NCBI RefSeq assembly: GCF_024138715.1 | Contig: NZ_CP092074.1 | Location: 5,113,491 to 5,177,490, forward strand | Length of the DNA stretch: 64,000 nucleotides | Direction: 5' to 3' | Source of the DNA: Emticicia sp. 21SJ11W-3 | Lineage (GTDB): Bacteria; Bacteroidota; Bacteroidia; Cytophagales; Spirosomataceae | Shown here: one piece after another, positions 27,543 through 36,737 of the stretch | Numbering within the stretch: position 1 is the first letter of the stretch | Layout: every line of letters begins with the position of its first letter | Position numbers and translations under genes: made by a program | The notes under the pieces: generated by a model | The model's database searches: none | What the model was told of the DNA's origin: nothing | The model's input: only the letters and a program-made list of their open reading frames with translations

Positions 27543-29948
27543 ATGAAAAAAGCTATTCTTTCTATTTCCATTTTTATTTTTCTGCCTGCTTTTGTTTTTT
27601 CTCAGACTTTACCCATCCGTATTCAGTTGACAGAAAGCAACCAGAGCCCAGTTATTGGCGCCACCATCAAAATTGTAAACCGGGCCGATACAACCAAAGT
27701 GCTTAACGCCACCACCGACACCCTGGGCATTGCCAGGTTTAGTTTACAGGTGGGTCGGCAATATACGCTTTTGGCCACATCTATTGGTTACAAGGCAGTA
27801 CAAAAGGGTATAAGTGTTTCTGACAAACAAAGCAGTTTTAAGTTTGTGATGGAAGCCGACAACCAACTGCTGGGCGATGTAGTGGTAACCGCCCGCAAAC
27901 CATTAATGCAACAGGAAGACGACAAAACCGTAGTAGACCCTGAACCCATTGCCAATACCAGCACTAGCGCTTATGAAGTGATGGAAAAAATACCTGGCCT
28001 CTTTGTTGACCAGGACGGAAACATTTATCTGAGCACCACCAGCCCTGCCGCAATTTATATAAATGGCCGCGAGCAGAAGATGAGCACGGCTGACATTGCC
28101 TCTATCTTAAAAAGCCTGCCACCTAACAGCATTGAAAAAATAGAGATTCTTCGTACGCCGTCGGCAAAATATGACGCCAGCGGAAGCGGTGGGGTTGTGA
28201 ATGTAATTCTGAAAAAAGGAGTAAAAATTGGCCTTACCGGAAGCGTAAATGCTGGTATGAATCAGGGTAGATACGGAAACCAGTTTATAGGTGCCAGCCT
28301 TAATAACAGCAGCGGCAAGCTTACCTCGTTCTTGAATCTGAATTATTCACACCGGAATAGTTTTGAGGAAATAGAAACCACCCGGAGGTTTTCGGCCGAC
28401 AGAGAGTTATCTCAGAAGGCCTTTACTACTTACCCGGGCAATATGGTCTACGCCGGATTTGGATTAGGGTATGAGCTTACAAAAAAATGGGAGCTAAATT
28501 ATGACGGCCGGTTAAGCTATAATCAGAACAACTCGTCATCCAGCAACGAGAGCGTTATCCGTAGCCTGAGTTCCGCCGGTATCCTTACCAATAACATCAA
28601 CACAACTGATAACAAGGGAAATAACTATTCTGTTAATCAGGGGGTTTCGTCTAAATACAAGATTGATTCGCTGGGTTCGGAATGGACCAACGACGTGTCG
28701 TTTAATTATTTCAACAACAAAACCGACCAAATTTTTAATACCGCCTACTTAGTACCTGCAGGCACAGCTACCGGCGGAACAGGTAACATAGGAAACACCC
28801 GTAATTTTCTGGCCTTACAGTCGGATATAAAATGGAAACTTCCACATAAAATTACTTTTGAATCAGGCCTGAAAGCTACATTTCAGAACTTTACCAGCGC
28901 CACTGCTTATTACTCTAAAGCAGGCGAAACACAAAGCATTGATTTTTCAAGAACCAACGAATTTAATTATAATGAGCAAATCTATGCGGCTTACGTTCAG
29001 CTATCGAAGACTTTCGGAGAGTTTATTCTGAAAGCCGGAACAAGGCTTGAAAACACCAACATGAACGGGCATCAGGTTGTACCCAACGACACTTCATTCA
29101 GAATTAAAAGAACAGACCTCTTTCCGTATGTTTACCTGAGCCGAAAACTGGCCAGAATTGCAGGTTACGATATGCGTGCGTATCTGGTGCATCGGCGTTC
29201 AATTACGCGCCCGGTTTATGAATACCTTAATCCGTCGCCGCGTTTTATTGACCAGTACCTCTATGAAATTGGAAACCCCTCATTAAGGCCTCAGTTTACA
29301 CAAAACTTTGAGGTAAATATCAGTGTTGAAGACCGGCCGATTTTTGCCGTAGGGCGTAATTACACACAAGATATATTCACGAATGTAATATATCAGGACC
29401 CTAAAAACCAGAGTGTTGCTTACCGTACTTATGACAACCTGGGCAAAAACCAGGAGACCTATTTCCGGATTCTGGGGGCGGTTCCTCCCATAAGCCGATA
29501 TTTCTTTGTGGCAGGGGCACAGTATAATTATAACGACTATAACGGCCTTTATGAAAACGCGCCGCTTTCGTTTCAGAGGGGTAGTTGGTCGTTTTTTACA
29601 TTCCACCAGTTTAAGGTTGATAAACTCACCAACATCAGCATGAATGGTTTTTTCAGAATGAAAGGCCAGCAACAGTTTTATGAGCTAAGCAACTTCGGCA
29701 ATCTGAACTTAAGTGTAAACCGCCAGTTTTTTGAAAAAAAGCTGATGGTTAACCTTAGTATCAATGATGTGTTCTACACCAATAAAAATAACTTTACCAT
29801 TAACCAGGGCAGTATATCGGCGTTTGGTTTCCGCCGGGCAGATACCCGCCGGGTTGGCTTTAACCTTCGTTATAATTTTGGTTTAAGAAAAAAAGACGAG
29901 CGCAACAACCCTTTCAATTTTGATAATCTCGAAAAAAGCAGCAATTAA
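27543..29948 (+). CDS. TonB-dependent outer-membrane receptor (OMP beta-barrel family)
   Basis: 801 residues from the ATG at 27543, which starts a good signal peptide (MKKAILSISIFIFLPAFVFS); an in-frame codon at 27510 would put charged residues in front. A carboxypeptidase-regulatory-like domain follows (about 25-95; SPVIGATIKIV and YTLLATSIGYKAVQ). Then comes the plug (about 110-225; YEVMEKIPGLFVDQDG, AIYINGREQKMS, ILRTPSAKYDASGSGGVVNV) and a barrel with RRSITRPVYEYLNPSPRF. The substrate is unknown. It shares the family of the receptor at the window start but has no PepSY neighbour. Confidence 0.92.
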   Translation: MKKAILSISIFIFLPAFVFSQTLPIRIQLTESNQSPVIGATIKIVNRADTTKVLNATTDTLGIARFSLQVGRQYTLLATSIGYKAVQKGISVSDKQSSFKFVMEADNQLLGDVVVTARKPLMQQEDDKTVVDPEPIANTSTSAYEVMEKIPGLFVDQDGNIYLSTTSPAAIYINGREQKMSTADIASILKSLPPNSIEKIEILRTPSAKYDASGSGGVVNVILKKGVKIGLTGSVNAGMNQGRYGNQFIGASLNNSSGKLTSFLNLNYSHRNSFEEIETTRRFSADRELSQKAFTTYPGNMVYAGFGLGYELTKKWELNYDGRLSYNQNNSSSSNESVIRSLSSAGILTNNINTTDNKGNNYSVNQGVSSKYKIDSLGSEWTNDVSFNYFNNKTDQIFNTAYLVPAGTATGGTGNIGNTRNFLALQSDIKWKLPHKITFESGLKATFQNFTSATAYYSKAGETQSIDFSRTNEFNYNEQIYAAYVQLSKTFGEFILKAGTRLENTNMNGHQVVPNDTSFRIKRTDLFPYVYLSRKLARIAGYDMRAYLVHRRSITRPVYEYLNPSPRFIDQYLYEIGNPSLRPQFTQNFEVNISVEDRPIFAVGRNYTQDIFTNVIYQDPKNQSVAYRTYDNLGKNQETYFRILGAVPPISRYFFVAGAQYNYNDYNGLYENAPLSFQRGSWSFFTFHQFKVDKLTNISMNGFFRMKGQQQFYELSNFGNLNLSVNRQFFEKKLMVNLSINDVFYTNKNNFTINQGSISAFGFRRADTRRVGFNLRYNFGLRKKDERNNPFNFDNLEKSSN

Positions 29949-29969
29949 TGCCCCCAAGCCAATGATTTT

Positions 29970-29990
29970 TTGCTAAAAACGCTTTAGCAA
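29970..29990 (+). terminator. Weak hairpin after the TonB receptor
   Basis: TTGCTAAA pairs with TTTAGCAA around AACGC, 22 bases after the stop. No strong T-run follows, so termination is uncertain. Confidence 0.4.
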
Positions 29991-30058
29991 TGGCTTTAAT
30001 TTGAGGTTTATTCATTATTTTTCGGCTCTTTTTTAAATTCTAATCATTATTAAATCTC

Positions 30059-33000
30059 ATGACATTTAAAACCCCAATTAAAAGTAAGGCGTTTCTTTTG
30101 CTTTTATCTATTGTTTTGGTTGTATCGTGCATGCGCTCGTCTACAACTAAAGACAAACCCATTGTTGTTACTGAAGACCCCGCACAGGCAGTTGCCAAAG
30201 CGAAAGAAATTCGTGAAAAAACGGCTGCAAAGTTGGCTGATGGCCTGCAGATGACCCTTTGGGCGTCTGACTCGCTGGCTCCGGACCCGGTTGCCATGAC
30301 CATCGACGACTGGGGACGTGTGTATCTGACCCGTACCAACAGACAGAAAAACTCAGAGTTTGATATTCGTGGGCACCGCGACTGGATGACGGCCTCTATT
30401 GGCTTGCAGACCGTAGAAGACCGCCGGGCTTTTTTGAAAAGCACATTTGCACCCGAAAAAAGCAAGGAAAACGAATGGCTGAAAGACCTGAACGAAGACG
30501 GCTCTCATGACTGGCGAGATCTTGCCGTGGAAAAAGATGAAATCTGGCGGATTGAAGACAAAAACAAAGATGGCATTGCTGATATTTCTACACGCATTCT
30601 GAGCGACTTTTCTACCGAAGTTACCGACGTTGCCGGAGGGATTCTGGTTAGAGAAAAAGATATGTTTGTAAGTATTGCACCTGATGTGTGGCGTTTAACC
30701 GACAAAAACGGCGACGGGATTCCTGACACCAAAACTTCAATCAGCCATGGTTATGCTGTGCATATTGGTTTCAGTGGTCATGGTATGTCTGGCCTAACAG
30801 AAGGCCCGGACGGACGAATTTACTGGAACATAGGCGATATTGGCGCAAATGTTACCACTAAAGACGGCAAGAAATTTGAACACCCAAACTCGGGTATTAT
30901 TGCGCGCTCAAACCCTGACGGCAGCGATTTCGAGATTTTTGCAGCGGGGCTTCGTAATACCCACGAATTTGCGTTCGATGAATACGGCAACCTGATATCA
31001 TCAGACAACGACGGCGATCATCCCGGCGAAAGCGAAAGGCTCGTACACGTAGTTGAGGGTTCAGATGCAGGCTGGCGCTCTAACTGGCAATATGGTAAAT
31101 ATACAGACCCCAAAAACAACAAATACAAAGTCTGGATGGATGAGGGCTTGTATAAACCACGTTGGGACGGGCAGGCAGCTTATATCATTCCGCCCATCAG
31201 AAACTATCATAATGGCCCAACAGGCATGATTTACAACCCAGGTACCGCGTTGGGTTCAGAATGGAAAAACAAGTTCTTTCTGGTAGAGTTTGTGGGTACG
31301 CCAACGCGCTCGCACATCTGGTCTTTTGGTTTAAAACCTAAAGGTGCTTCATTTGATTTTGACAGCGAAAAAGATGTAGTAAGTGGCATTTTGCCGACGG
31401 GCATCCGTTTCGGTCCGGATGGTGCACTATATGTAGCTGACTGGATTAACGGCTGGGGAACCAAAAACTATGGCCGTATCTGGAAAATAGATGTAAATGC
31501 CGACAAAAATGACCTGAAAGCGCAAAGAGAAGAAACCAAGCGCCTGATGCAGCTAAAATATGCCGAGCAGACTGACGACCAGTTGTATAGCCTATTGATG
31601 TATGCCGATATGCGTATCCGCCAGAAAGCACAGTTTGAACTGGCCCAAAGAGACAAAAGAGGCTTTGCCATTTTTAACAAAGCTATTGCACAGAAACAGA
31701 ACCAACTGGCGCGTATACATGGTATTTGGGGTATTGGTCAGTTAACGCGCATGAATAAGTCATTTGGCGCCGCTTTGGGAGAGCTGTTGAACGATAAAGA
31801 TGAAGAAATAGTAGCCCAGGCGGCCAAAGTTATTGGCGATGCCCGCGTAACTACTTTTGGCAGCCAGTTGATTCCTTTATTGAAAAGCTCAAATGCCCGT
31901 GTAAGATTCTTTGCCGCAGAAGCGTTGGGCCGCACGGCTAATCACGATGCCGTTCAGCCTTTAATAGACTTATTGAAAGCCAATAACGACACTGATTTGT
32001 ATATCAGACACGCCGCAGTTCTGGCCTTATCCAGAATCGGCAAGGCAGAGCCTATCATTGCACTTTCAAGCAATTCAAGCAAGGCGCTCAGAACAGCCGC
32101 AGTTCTGGTTTTAAGAAGATTAAAAGACCCTAATATCAGTGTTTTCTTAAACGATGCTGACGAGTATATTGTGGCAGAGGCCGCCAGAGCCATCAATGAT
32201 GATTTGTCTATTGAAGCTGCCTTACCTGCACTGGCCGCTACGCTGAAAGACAAACGTATTAAATCGGAGGTTATTATCAGAAGAGCCATCAACGCGGCTT
32301 TACGTGTTGGAGGAGACAAAGAACTGGATTTATTAATTGATTTTGCCAAAAGAACTGATATAAAAGACGAGTTGAAAGCCGAGGCCCTGGCTACTTTGGG
32401 TTCATGGGCTAACCCGTCGGTGCTTGACCGTGTAGATGGCCGTTATCGTGGTAAAATTGAAAGAGACCCGGCCATAGCCAGAAACAAAGTTCAACCACAT
32501 ATTGCAGTATTTCTGAAAGAAAAGAATCCGGAAACTATTATTGCTACGGCAGGCCTGCTGGCTGATTTGAATATCACAGATGCCAATAACCAGTTGGTTG
32601 CTATTTATGAAGCCAGTAACGATGCCAAAGTAAAAATTGCTTTGTTATCTGCCCTGAACACGCTGAAGTATTCTGAAATGGATGCATTGATGAAGAAAGG
32701 CATGGACGATAAGGATGAAACTGTAAGAACATCTGCTCTGGGCTTATTGAATAACTCAAACGTAACGAAAGAGTCTTTACCTGCTATTGTAAACTCAATC
32801 TTTACTAAGGGCAGCGTTAGAGAACAACAACAGATGCTTGCGGTATTAACCAAAATGGATGCCGATAAAACACAGGTTATATTGGAAGACCTGGTTACGC
32901 AATTGATAGATAAAAAGTTATCTCCTAATATTGCCCTTGAATTAAAAGAGGCTGTTGATGCCAAAGGCCCGGAAGCACTGAAAGCCAGGCTGGCCGCCAA

Positions 33001-33466
33001 TAGTGTGCATAATTCGCCTATGGATGAGTTTAGAGAAGCCTTGTTTGGTGGCAATAGATTTGCCGGCAGACAGTATTTCAACACTAACTCAACCGGGCAG
33101 TGTGTAAGATGCCACTCTTTAGGGGGTGTTGGTGGCGCCGTTGGGCCTCCATTGACACATATTGGTGATGTGCTGACCCGTGAACAGATTCTGCAGGCTT
33201 TGATTGAACCAAGTGCCAGAATTTCTCCCGGTTTTGGTTCAGTTATGATTAAGCTGAAAGACGGTCAGGAAATAACCGGAACATTGGCTAAGGAAACAGA
33301 AACTGAATTAACTATCAACACATCTGATGCCGAGCCGCTGATTATTCCGGTAGCACGTATTGCCAAAAGAGAAAACATGCCATCAGGCATGCCTCCGATG
33401 GGAACACTGATGTCGAAAAGAGAAATCAGAGATATGGTAGAGTTTTTATCAAGTCTGAAAAAGTAA
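30059..33466 (+). CDS. PVC-type heme-binding dehydrogenase: propeller, HEAT repeats and cytochrome c
   Basis: 1135 residues. Lipoprotein signal (IVLVVSC, Cys about 22). A glucose/sorbosone-dehydrogenase-like beta-propeller follows (about 60-480; TEGPDGRIYWNIGDIG, GAGLRNTHEFAFDEYGN-like segment, GIRFGPDGALYVADWING). Then come HEAT-like alpha repeats (about 500-940; EIVAQAAKVIGDAR, VRFFAAEALGR) and a C-terminal cytochrome c with heme motif CVRCH (Cys1015, Cys1018, His1019). Members of this PVC-type family are periplasmic or surface redox enzymes, often linked to carbohydrate breakdown; the substrate is unknown. It is alone between the TonB receptor and a bidirectional terminator. Confidence 0.9.
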   Translation: MTFKTPIKSKAFLLLLSIVLVVSCMRSSTTKDKPIVVTEDPAQAVAKAKEIREKTAAKLADGLQMTLWASDSLAPDPVAMTIDDWGRVYLTRTNRQKNSEFDIRGHRDWMTASIGLQTVEDRRAFLKSTFAPEKSKENEWLKDLNEDGSHDWRDLAVEKDEIWRIEDKNKDGIADISTRILSDFSTEVTDVAGGILVREKDMFVSIAPDVWRLTDKNGDGIPDTKTSISHGYAVHIGFSGHGMSGLTEGPDGRIYWNIGDIGANVTTKDGKKFEHPNSGIIARSNPDGSDFEIFAAGLRNTHEFAFDEYGNLISSDNDGDHPGESERLVHVVEGSDAGWRSNWQYGKYTDPKNNKYKVWMDEGLYKPRWDGQAAYIIPPIRNYHNGPTGMIYNPGTALGSEWKNKFFLVEFVGTPTRSHIWSFGLKPKGASFDFDSEKDVVSGILPTGIRFGPDGALYVADWINGWGTKNYGRIWKIDVNADKNDLKAQREETKRLMQLKYAEQTDDQLYSLLMYADMRIRQKAQFELAQRDKRGFAIFNKAIAQKQNQLARIHGIWGIGQLTRMNKSFGAALGELLNDKDEEIVAQAAKVIGDARVTTFGSQLIPLLKSSNARVRFFAAEALGRTANHDAVQPLIDLLKANNDTDLYIRHAAVLALSRIGKAEPIIALSSNSSKALRTAAVLVLRRLKDPNISVFLNDADEYIVAEAARAINDDLSIEAALPALAATLKDKRIKSEVIIRRAINAALRVGGDKELDLLIDFAKRTDIKDELKAEALATLGSWANPSVLDRVDGRYRGKIERDPAIARNKVQPHIAVFLKEKNPETIIATAGLLADLNITDANNQLVAIYEASNDAKVKIALLSALNTLKYSEMDALMKKGMDDKDETVRTSALGLLNNSNVTKESLPAIVNSIFTKGSVREQQQMLAVLTKMDADKTQVILEDLVTQLIDKKLSPNIALELKEAVDAKGPEALKARLAANSVHNSPMDEFREALFGGNRFAGRQYFNTNSTGQCVRCHSLGGVGGAVGPPLTHIGDVLTREQILQALIEPSARISPGFGSVMIKLKDGQEITGTLAKETETELTINTSDAEPLIIPVARIAKRENMPSGMPPMGTLMSKREIRDMVEFLSSLKK

Positions 33467-33483
33467 ACCTACAGATATTAATC

Positions 33484-33517
33484 AAAAAAGCGCTTCAGAT
33501 TTGCTGAGGCGCTTTTT
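33484..33517. terminator. Bidirectional terminator
   Basis: AAAAAAGCGC pairs with GCGCTTTTTT, extended by TCAG/CTGA. It separates the convergent dehydrogenase and TonB-domain genes. Confidence 0.9.
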
Positions 33518-33533
33518 TGGTTTAACGGCATCT

Positions 33534-34829
33534 TTATCTAACCCTTACAACAACCTGTCTGGTGCTGTAAACCGGGGTATCATCTTTAATAGCCGGAAAC
33601 CACCACGGCCCGTTTTTAATCAGCCTGATGGCCTCTTCATCATAGCCAGAACCCATACCTTTAACGATAGAAAAATCTGATAGCTCGCCTTTATCACTTA
33701 TTTTAAAACTCACCACTACCCTGCCCTTTACTCTTTTCTCGATGGGTATTGACGGTAACTTCATATTTTCTTTCAGATATAGCTCAAAAGCTTCCCAGCC
33801 ATACTCGGGCTTGGCCTGAATGGCATTTACTTCATTGGGGCTTCTTACCGAAATACCCGGTTTGTTATACAGGTTGATATTGTACTCACTGTAAACCACT
33901 TTTCCAGACTCGACTGACTTTACCGGCACCTCCATTTGTGGAAGCAATAAGCTGTTAAAGACCAATACATCGCCTTTTCTGGTATCTTTTAATCTGAACC
34001 GGCCTTCTTCATCTGTTTTTACACCGGTAAATTTACCCCTTATCACAACGGTTACATCTTTCATAGGCTCATAGTCTTCATCTACTACGATACCTGTTAT
34101 GACGGCCGTAGGCATACGAGCCACCGCGCCAGACGTTACGATGTCATTAGTTGAAAATCCATCCACTGTAGCTGATGTTTTCTTTTCTGCCGTGGCTGCA
34201 ACAGCAGCAGGCTGAACCTGCACATCCTCTGCCAGAGGTTCGGTTTCTTTTGGTACAACGGCAGTGCGGGCGTCTTCCTGTAAGTGCGGGTAATCTGCCA
34301 CACCAGCGCCGGCCGGTTGTGATTGTTTAATACTATACAGCGCTTGCTTCTTTTCCGCCAAATCAGGTCGTTTCTGGTCAATTTTTTGGGTTTCTATCTG
34401 CTGGTATTCAATATTTGCTGTTTGGGCTGGCTGCATTTGTTTTTCTTTTTGCCCGAGGGCTACCGGAGCCTTTACGGCCTCTTTGTTGAGCCAGAAAAGC
34501 AGAGTAGTAATAACCATTGCCACCGCGGCCGCAATGCCTATTGACACACGCCAGGCGTTATTCCATCCGGGGCGAACTTGCTTACCTGTTGGTTTGTTGA
34601 TTCTATGCTGAAGCCTTGCTTTTAAGTCCGCTACAATTTTTTCTTCTGATATACCGTCTTCATCCAGTTTTTTAAAACCCTCGCTGGCATCGGCATAGAA
34701 CGGCTGTCTGAGTAGTATTTTCTCTACCCGATTCATTTCCCGGAACGTCATTTCTCCTGCCTCGTATCTTTTTAAATCCTCGGCTGTGAGTAGACTTTGT
34801 TCCTGTTCTATGCTTTTTTTCTTTGTCAT
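33534..34829 (-). CDS. Membrane protein with anti-sigma-like N-terminus, carboxypeptidase-regulatory domain and TonB C-terminal domain
   Basis: 431 residues from the ATG at 34829. The N-terminal cytoplasmic part (about 1-75) is charged and helical (LLTAEDLKRYEAGEMTFREM), like the short anti-sigma domains of Bacteroidota. One membrane helix follows (about 80-100). Then a Gln/Ala/Pro-rich linker, a regulatory-like domain (about 240-310; ITGIVVDEDYEPMKDVTVV, DEEGRFRLKDTRKGD) and a TonB_C domain at the end (LPSIPIEKRVKGRVVVSF, YDEEAIRLIKNGPWWFPA). Its ATG shares one base with the stop of the sigma gene (TAATG), so translation is coupled. Anti-sigma function is inferred from position and topology. 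Confidence 0.82.
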   Translation of the reverse strand: MTKKKSIEQEQSLLTAEDLKRYEAGEMTFREMNRVEKILLRQPFYADASEGFKKLDEDGISEEKIVADLKARLQHRINKPTGKQVRPGWNNAWRVSIGIAAAVAMVITTLLFWLNKEAVKAPVALGQKEKQMQPAQTANIEYQQIETQKIDQKRPDLAEKKQALYSIKQSQPAGAGVADYPHLQEDARTAVVPKETEPLAEDVQVQPAAVAATAEKKTSATVDGFSTNDIVTSGAVARMPTAVITGIVVDEDYEPMKDVTVVIRGKFTGVKTDEEGRFRLKDTRKGDVLVFNSLLLPQMEVPVKSVESGKVVYSEYNINLYNKPGISVRSPNEVNAIQAKPEYGWEAFELYLKENMKLPSIPIEKRVKGRVVVSFKISDKGELSDFSIVKGMGSGYDEEAIRLIKNGPWWFPAIKDDTPVYSTRQVVVRVR

Positions 34830-35404
34830 TAGTTGTTTTTTCCCATACAAATTTTCAGGTTCCGCTTGCCATTCTGAATATAGCTTTTCACTTTATTCAT
34901 CTCCAGTCGGGTTTGTTCTGCTATCTCTTTGTAACATTTGCCTTGTATATAAAACAAATCAATACATCTTTTCTGTTCAGATTCCAGCCCTTCAATACAG
35001 GTTTCCAGTTTTTGTAAATCAGCTTCAACGTCAAGGTCGTCATCAGGTAGATGCACAAAAATTTCTTTTTCCATAAAATCGTCATCAAACAATTGCAAAC
35101 CACCCACTTCTATCTTTTTTTCCCGCAAATGCATCAGACAATAATTGCGCGCCACGCTATGCAACCAGCTTTTAAAATTAGTGATGCTGTGCTTTTTCAG
35201 AGAGCCAATCAATTGTTCAAAAATGGCCATAGTGGCATCTTTGCTTTCTTCTTCGTCTCGCAGATATTGGTAGCAAACAGCAAAAACCATTTCTATGTGT
35301 CGGGCATACAATTCGCCGAGCATATTCAAATCACTGCTTTTCTGATAGGCCTCCAGGTATTCGGCATCAGTGCGTGGATTTGATTTTCTCTTGAAAAAAT
35401 GCAT
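34829..35404 (-). CDS. ECF-type RNA polymerase sigma factor
   Basis: 191 residues. Region 2 (about 20-90) contains YARHIEMVFAVCYQYLRDEEESKDATM and FKSWLHSVARNYCLMHLR. Region 4 (about 128-185) contains LESEQKRCIDLFYIQGKCYKE and IQNGKRNLK. No region 3, as in ECF factors. It overlaps by one base with the downstream membrane protein gene, its likely partner. Target promoters are unknown. Confidence 0.9.
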   Translation of the reverse strand: MHFFKRKSNPRTDAEYLEAYQKSSDLNMLGELYARHIEMVFAVCYQYLRDEEESKDATMAIFEQLIGSLKKHSITNFKSWLHSVARNYCLMHLREKKIEVGGLQLFDDDFMEKEIFVHLPDDDLDVEADLQKLETCIEGLESEQKRCIDLFYIQGKCYKEIAEQTRLEMNKVKSYIQNGKRNLKICMGKNN

Positions 35405-35487
35405 GCGACAGCTTTTGTGTTTATCAGCCCAATTTAATCATTCTTGTTAGAAAAAAACAAGCTGATTTTTGTGGAGTAGGTACCTAC

Positions 35488-35519
35488 AAAAAAGACCCTG
35501 ATTACTCAGGGTCTTTTTT
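35488..35519 (-). terminator. Terminator of the low-complexity lipoprotein gene
   Basis: Perfect 14-bp stem (AAAAAAGACCCTGA / TCAGGGTCTTTTTT) with loop TTAC, just past the stop. A 12-bp palindrome GTAGGTACCTAC adjoins it at 35476-35487. Confidence 0.9.
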
Positions 35520-35520
35520 G

Positions 35521-36627
35521 TTATTTGCAACTGTATGAAAATATCTGCTCCGACTCTTGTGGGTCTTCTTTTGGGACCAATACTGTGGCTTTCATTTTAG
35601 ATGGATACCCGTTTTTGGTATATTCATATTTATAGGTGTACTTAATCTCTCCTACTAAATCCCCTATATTTACCAGTACTTTACTGCTCAATGTATTATT
35701 TGCATTAAAATACATAGTTAAGTCTCCACCAAAAACAACACCCTGAATTATATATGGAAAAAATGCCTTTGCTAAACTCGGACTACTTTGGACATTTGGT
35801 TTATCATCAAAACTACCGTTTTCTAATAATGTTATTCTTTTACCTTCATTTTCTATTGAAATTTTCTTGATGTTATTTTTAGCATCATACTCAATGAAAA
35901 AATCAACATTAGTAGTTTTTTTGGTTTTTTTCCTAAGCCCTTTTCTACCACCGCCGTCATCTTCTCCACCTTCATTACCATCGTCTTCTCCGCTATCATC
36001 TCCACCGCTGTCACCGCCATCTCCTTCATCACCGCCGGTGTCTTCACCATTATCACCGCCGGTGTCTCCACCATCATCACCACCGCCATCTCCTTCACCA
36101 CCGCCGTTGTTTCCTCCATCATCATTACCGCCTTCATCGTCGTCTCCTTCTTCTCCTCCATTACCACCACCCGGCGTCTCTTCTTCTTCTTCAGTAACTA
36201 GTGTGATTTTTTCAACCTGGCCATTTGCGTTAGTAGTATAAATAAACTCGCTATGCATTGAAAGCATCTTGCCTTTTAAATCATAAACAGCCTTAGAAAT
36301 ATTACCTTTCCCGTCATATTCATATTTAATAGTCTCCTCATCTCCTTCATTAGAGGTCAACTTTACGATACGATCCTTATCATCATATTCAAACCTAAAT
36401 CCTTTATTACCCGTAAGTTGGCTGACCAACAAATTTTTTGAATTATATGAAAGCTTTACTATCACTGAATCTTCACCGTCTACTTGTTTCATCTCCGTAA
36501 CAGTGCATGTTTGCATCGGCTCCTTCGCACCATTAGGATTAACAAGAAAAAGGTCTTCACTGCCACAAGACAAAAGAGTAAAAGTTGAGATGGCTGCTAC
36601 AGCAATGAGCAGTATAGTTTTTTTCAT
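35521..36627 (-). CDS. Lipoprotein with Gly/Asp/Glu low-complexity linker
   Basis: 368 residues with lipoprotein signal (STFTLLSC, Cys about 21). The N-terminal half has repeats resembling RHS/YD strands (FRFEYDDKDRIVKL, IKYEYDGKGNISKA), then an acidic Gly/Asp/Glu region of about 75 residues (encoded at about 35947-36180), then a basic patch (GRKGLRKKTKKT) and a beta-rich C-terminal domain. No function is recognised. The linker probably separates two extracytoplasmic domains. It is preceded and followed by genes of unrelated function and ends at its own terminator. Confidence 0.75.
   Translation of the reverse strand: MKKTILLIAVAAISTFTLLSCGSEDLFLVNPNGAKEPMQTCTVTEMKQVDGEDSVIVKLSYNSKNLLVSQLTGNKGFRFEYDDKDRIVKLTSNEGDEETIKYEYDGKGNISKAVYDLKGKMLSMHSEFIYTTNANGQVEKITLVTEEEEETPGGGNGGEEGDDDEGGNDDGGNNGGGEGDGGGDDGGDTGGDNGEDTGGDEGDGGDSGGDDSGEDDGNEGGEDDGGGRKGLRKKTKKTTNVDFFIEYDAKNNIKKISIENEGKRITLLENGSFDDKPNVQSSPSLAKAFFPYIIQGVVFGGDLTMYFNANNTLSSKVLVNIGDLVGEIKYTYKYEYTKNGYPSKMKATVLVPKEDPQESEQIFSYSCK
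35947..36180. repeat. Imperfect trinucleotide-type repeat encoding an acidic Gly-rich linker
   Basis: Irregular repeats of CCACC, CCGCC, TCATC and TCTCC units, including repeated CACCGCCGGTGTCT blocks. They encode Gly/Asp/Glu on the minus strand inside the 35521-36627 gene. Confidence 0.8.
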
Positions 36628-36737
36628 TGTGAGTTAATTTTGGTTGTTTGTGTTTCTTGATACAAAAGTAGGAAAAAAAACAATTACAGCCATTACAAGC
36701 AAGCTGCTGAATCAGTGGATTATATGTATTTTAGCCT

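Noticed and set aside
35867..36241. Long Pro/Ser-rich reading frame on the plus strand
   Set aside because: It is the antisense shadow of the Gly/Asp/Glu repeat of the lipoprotein gene; it has no start signal and a low-complexity composition.
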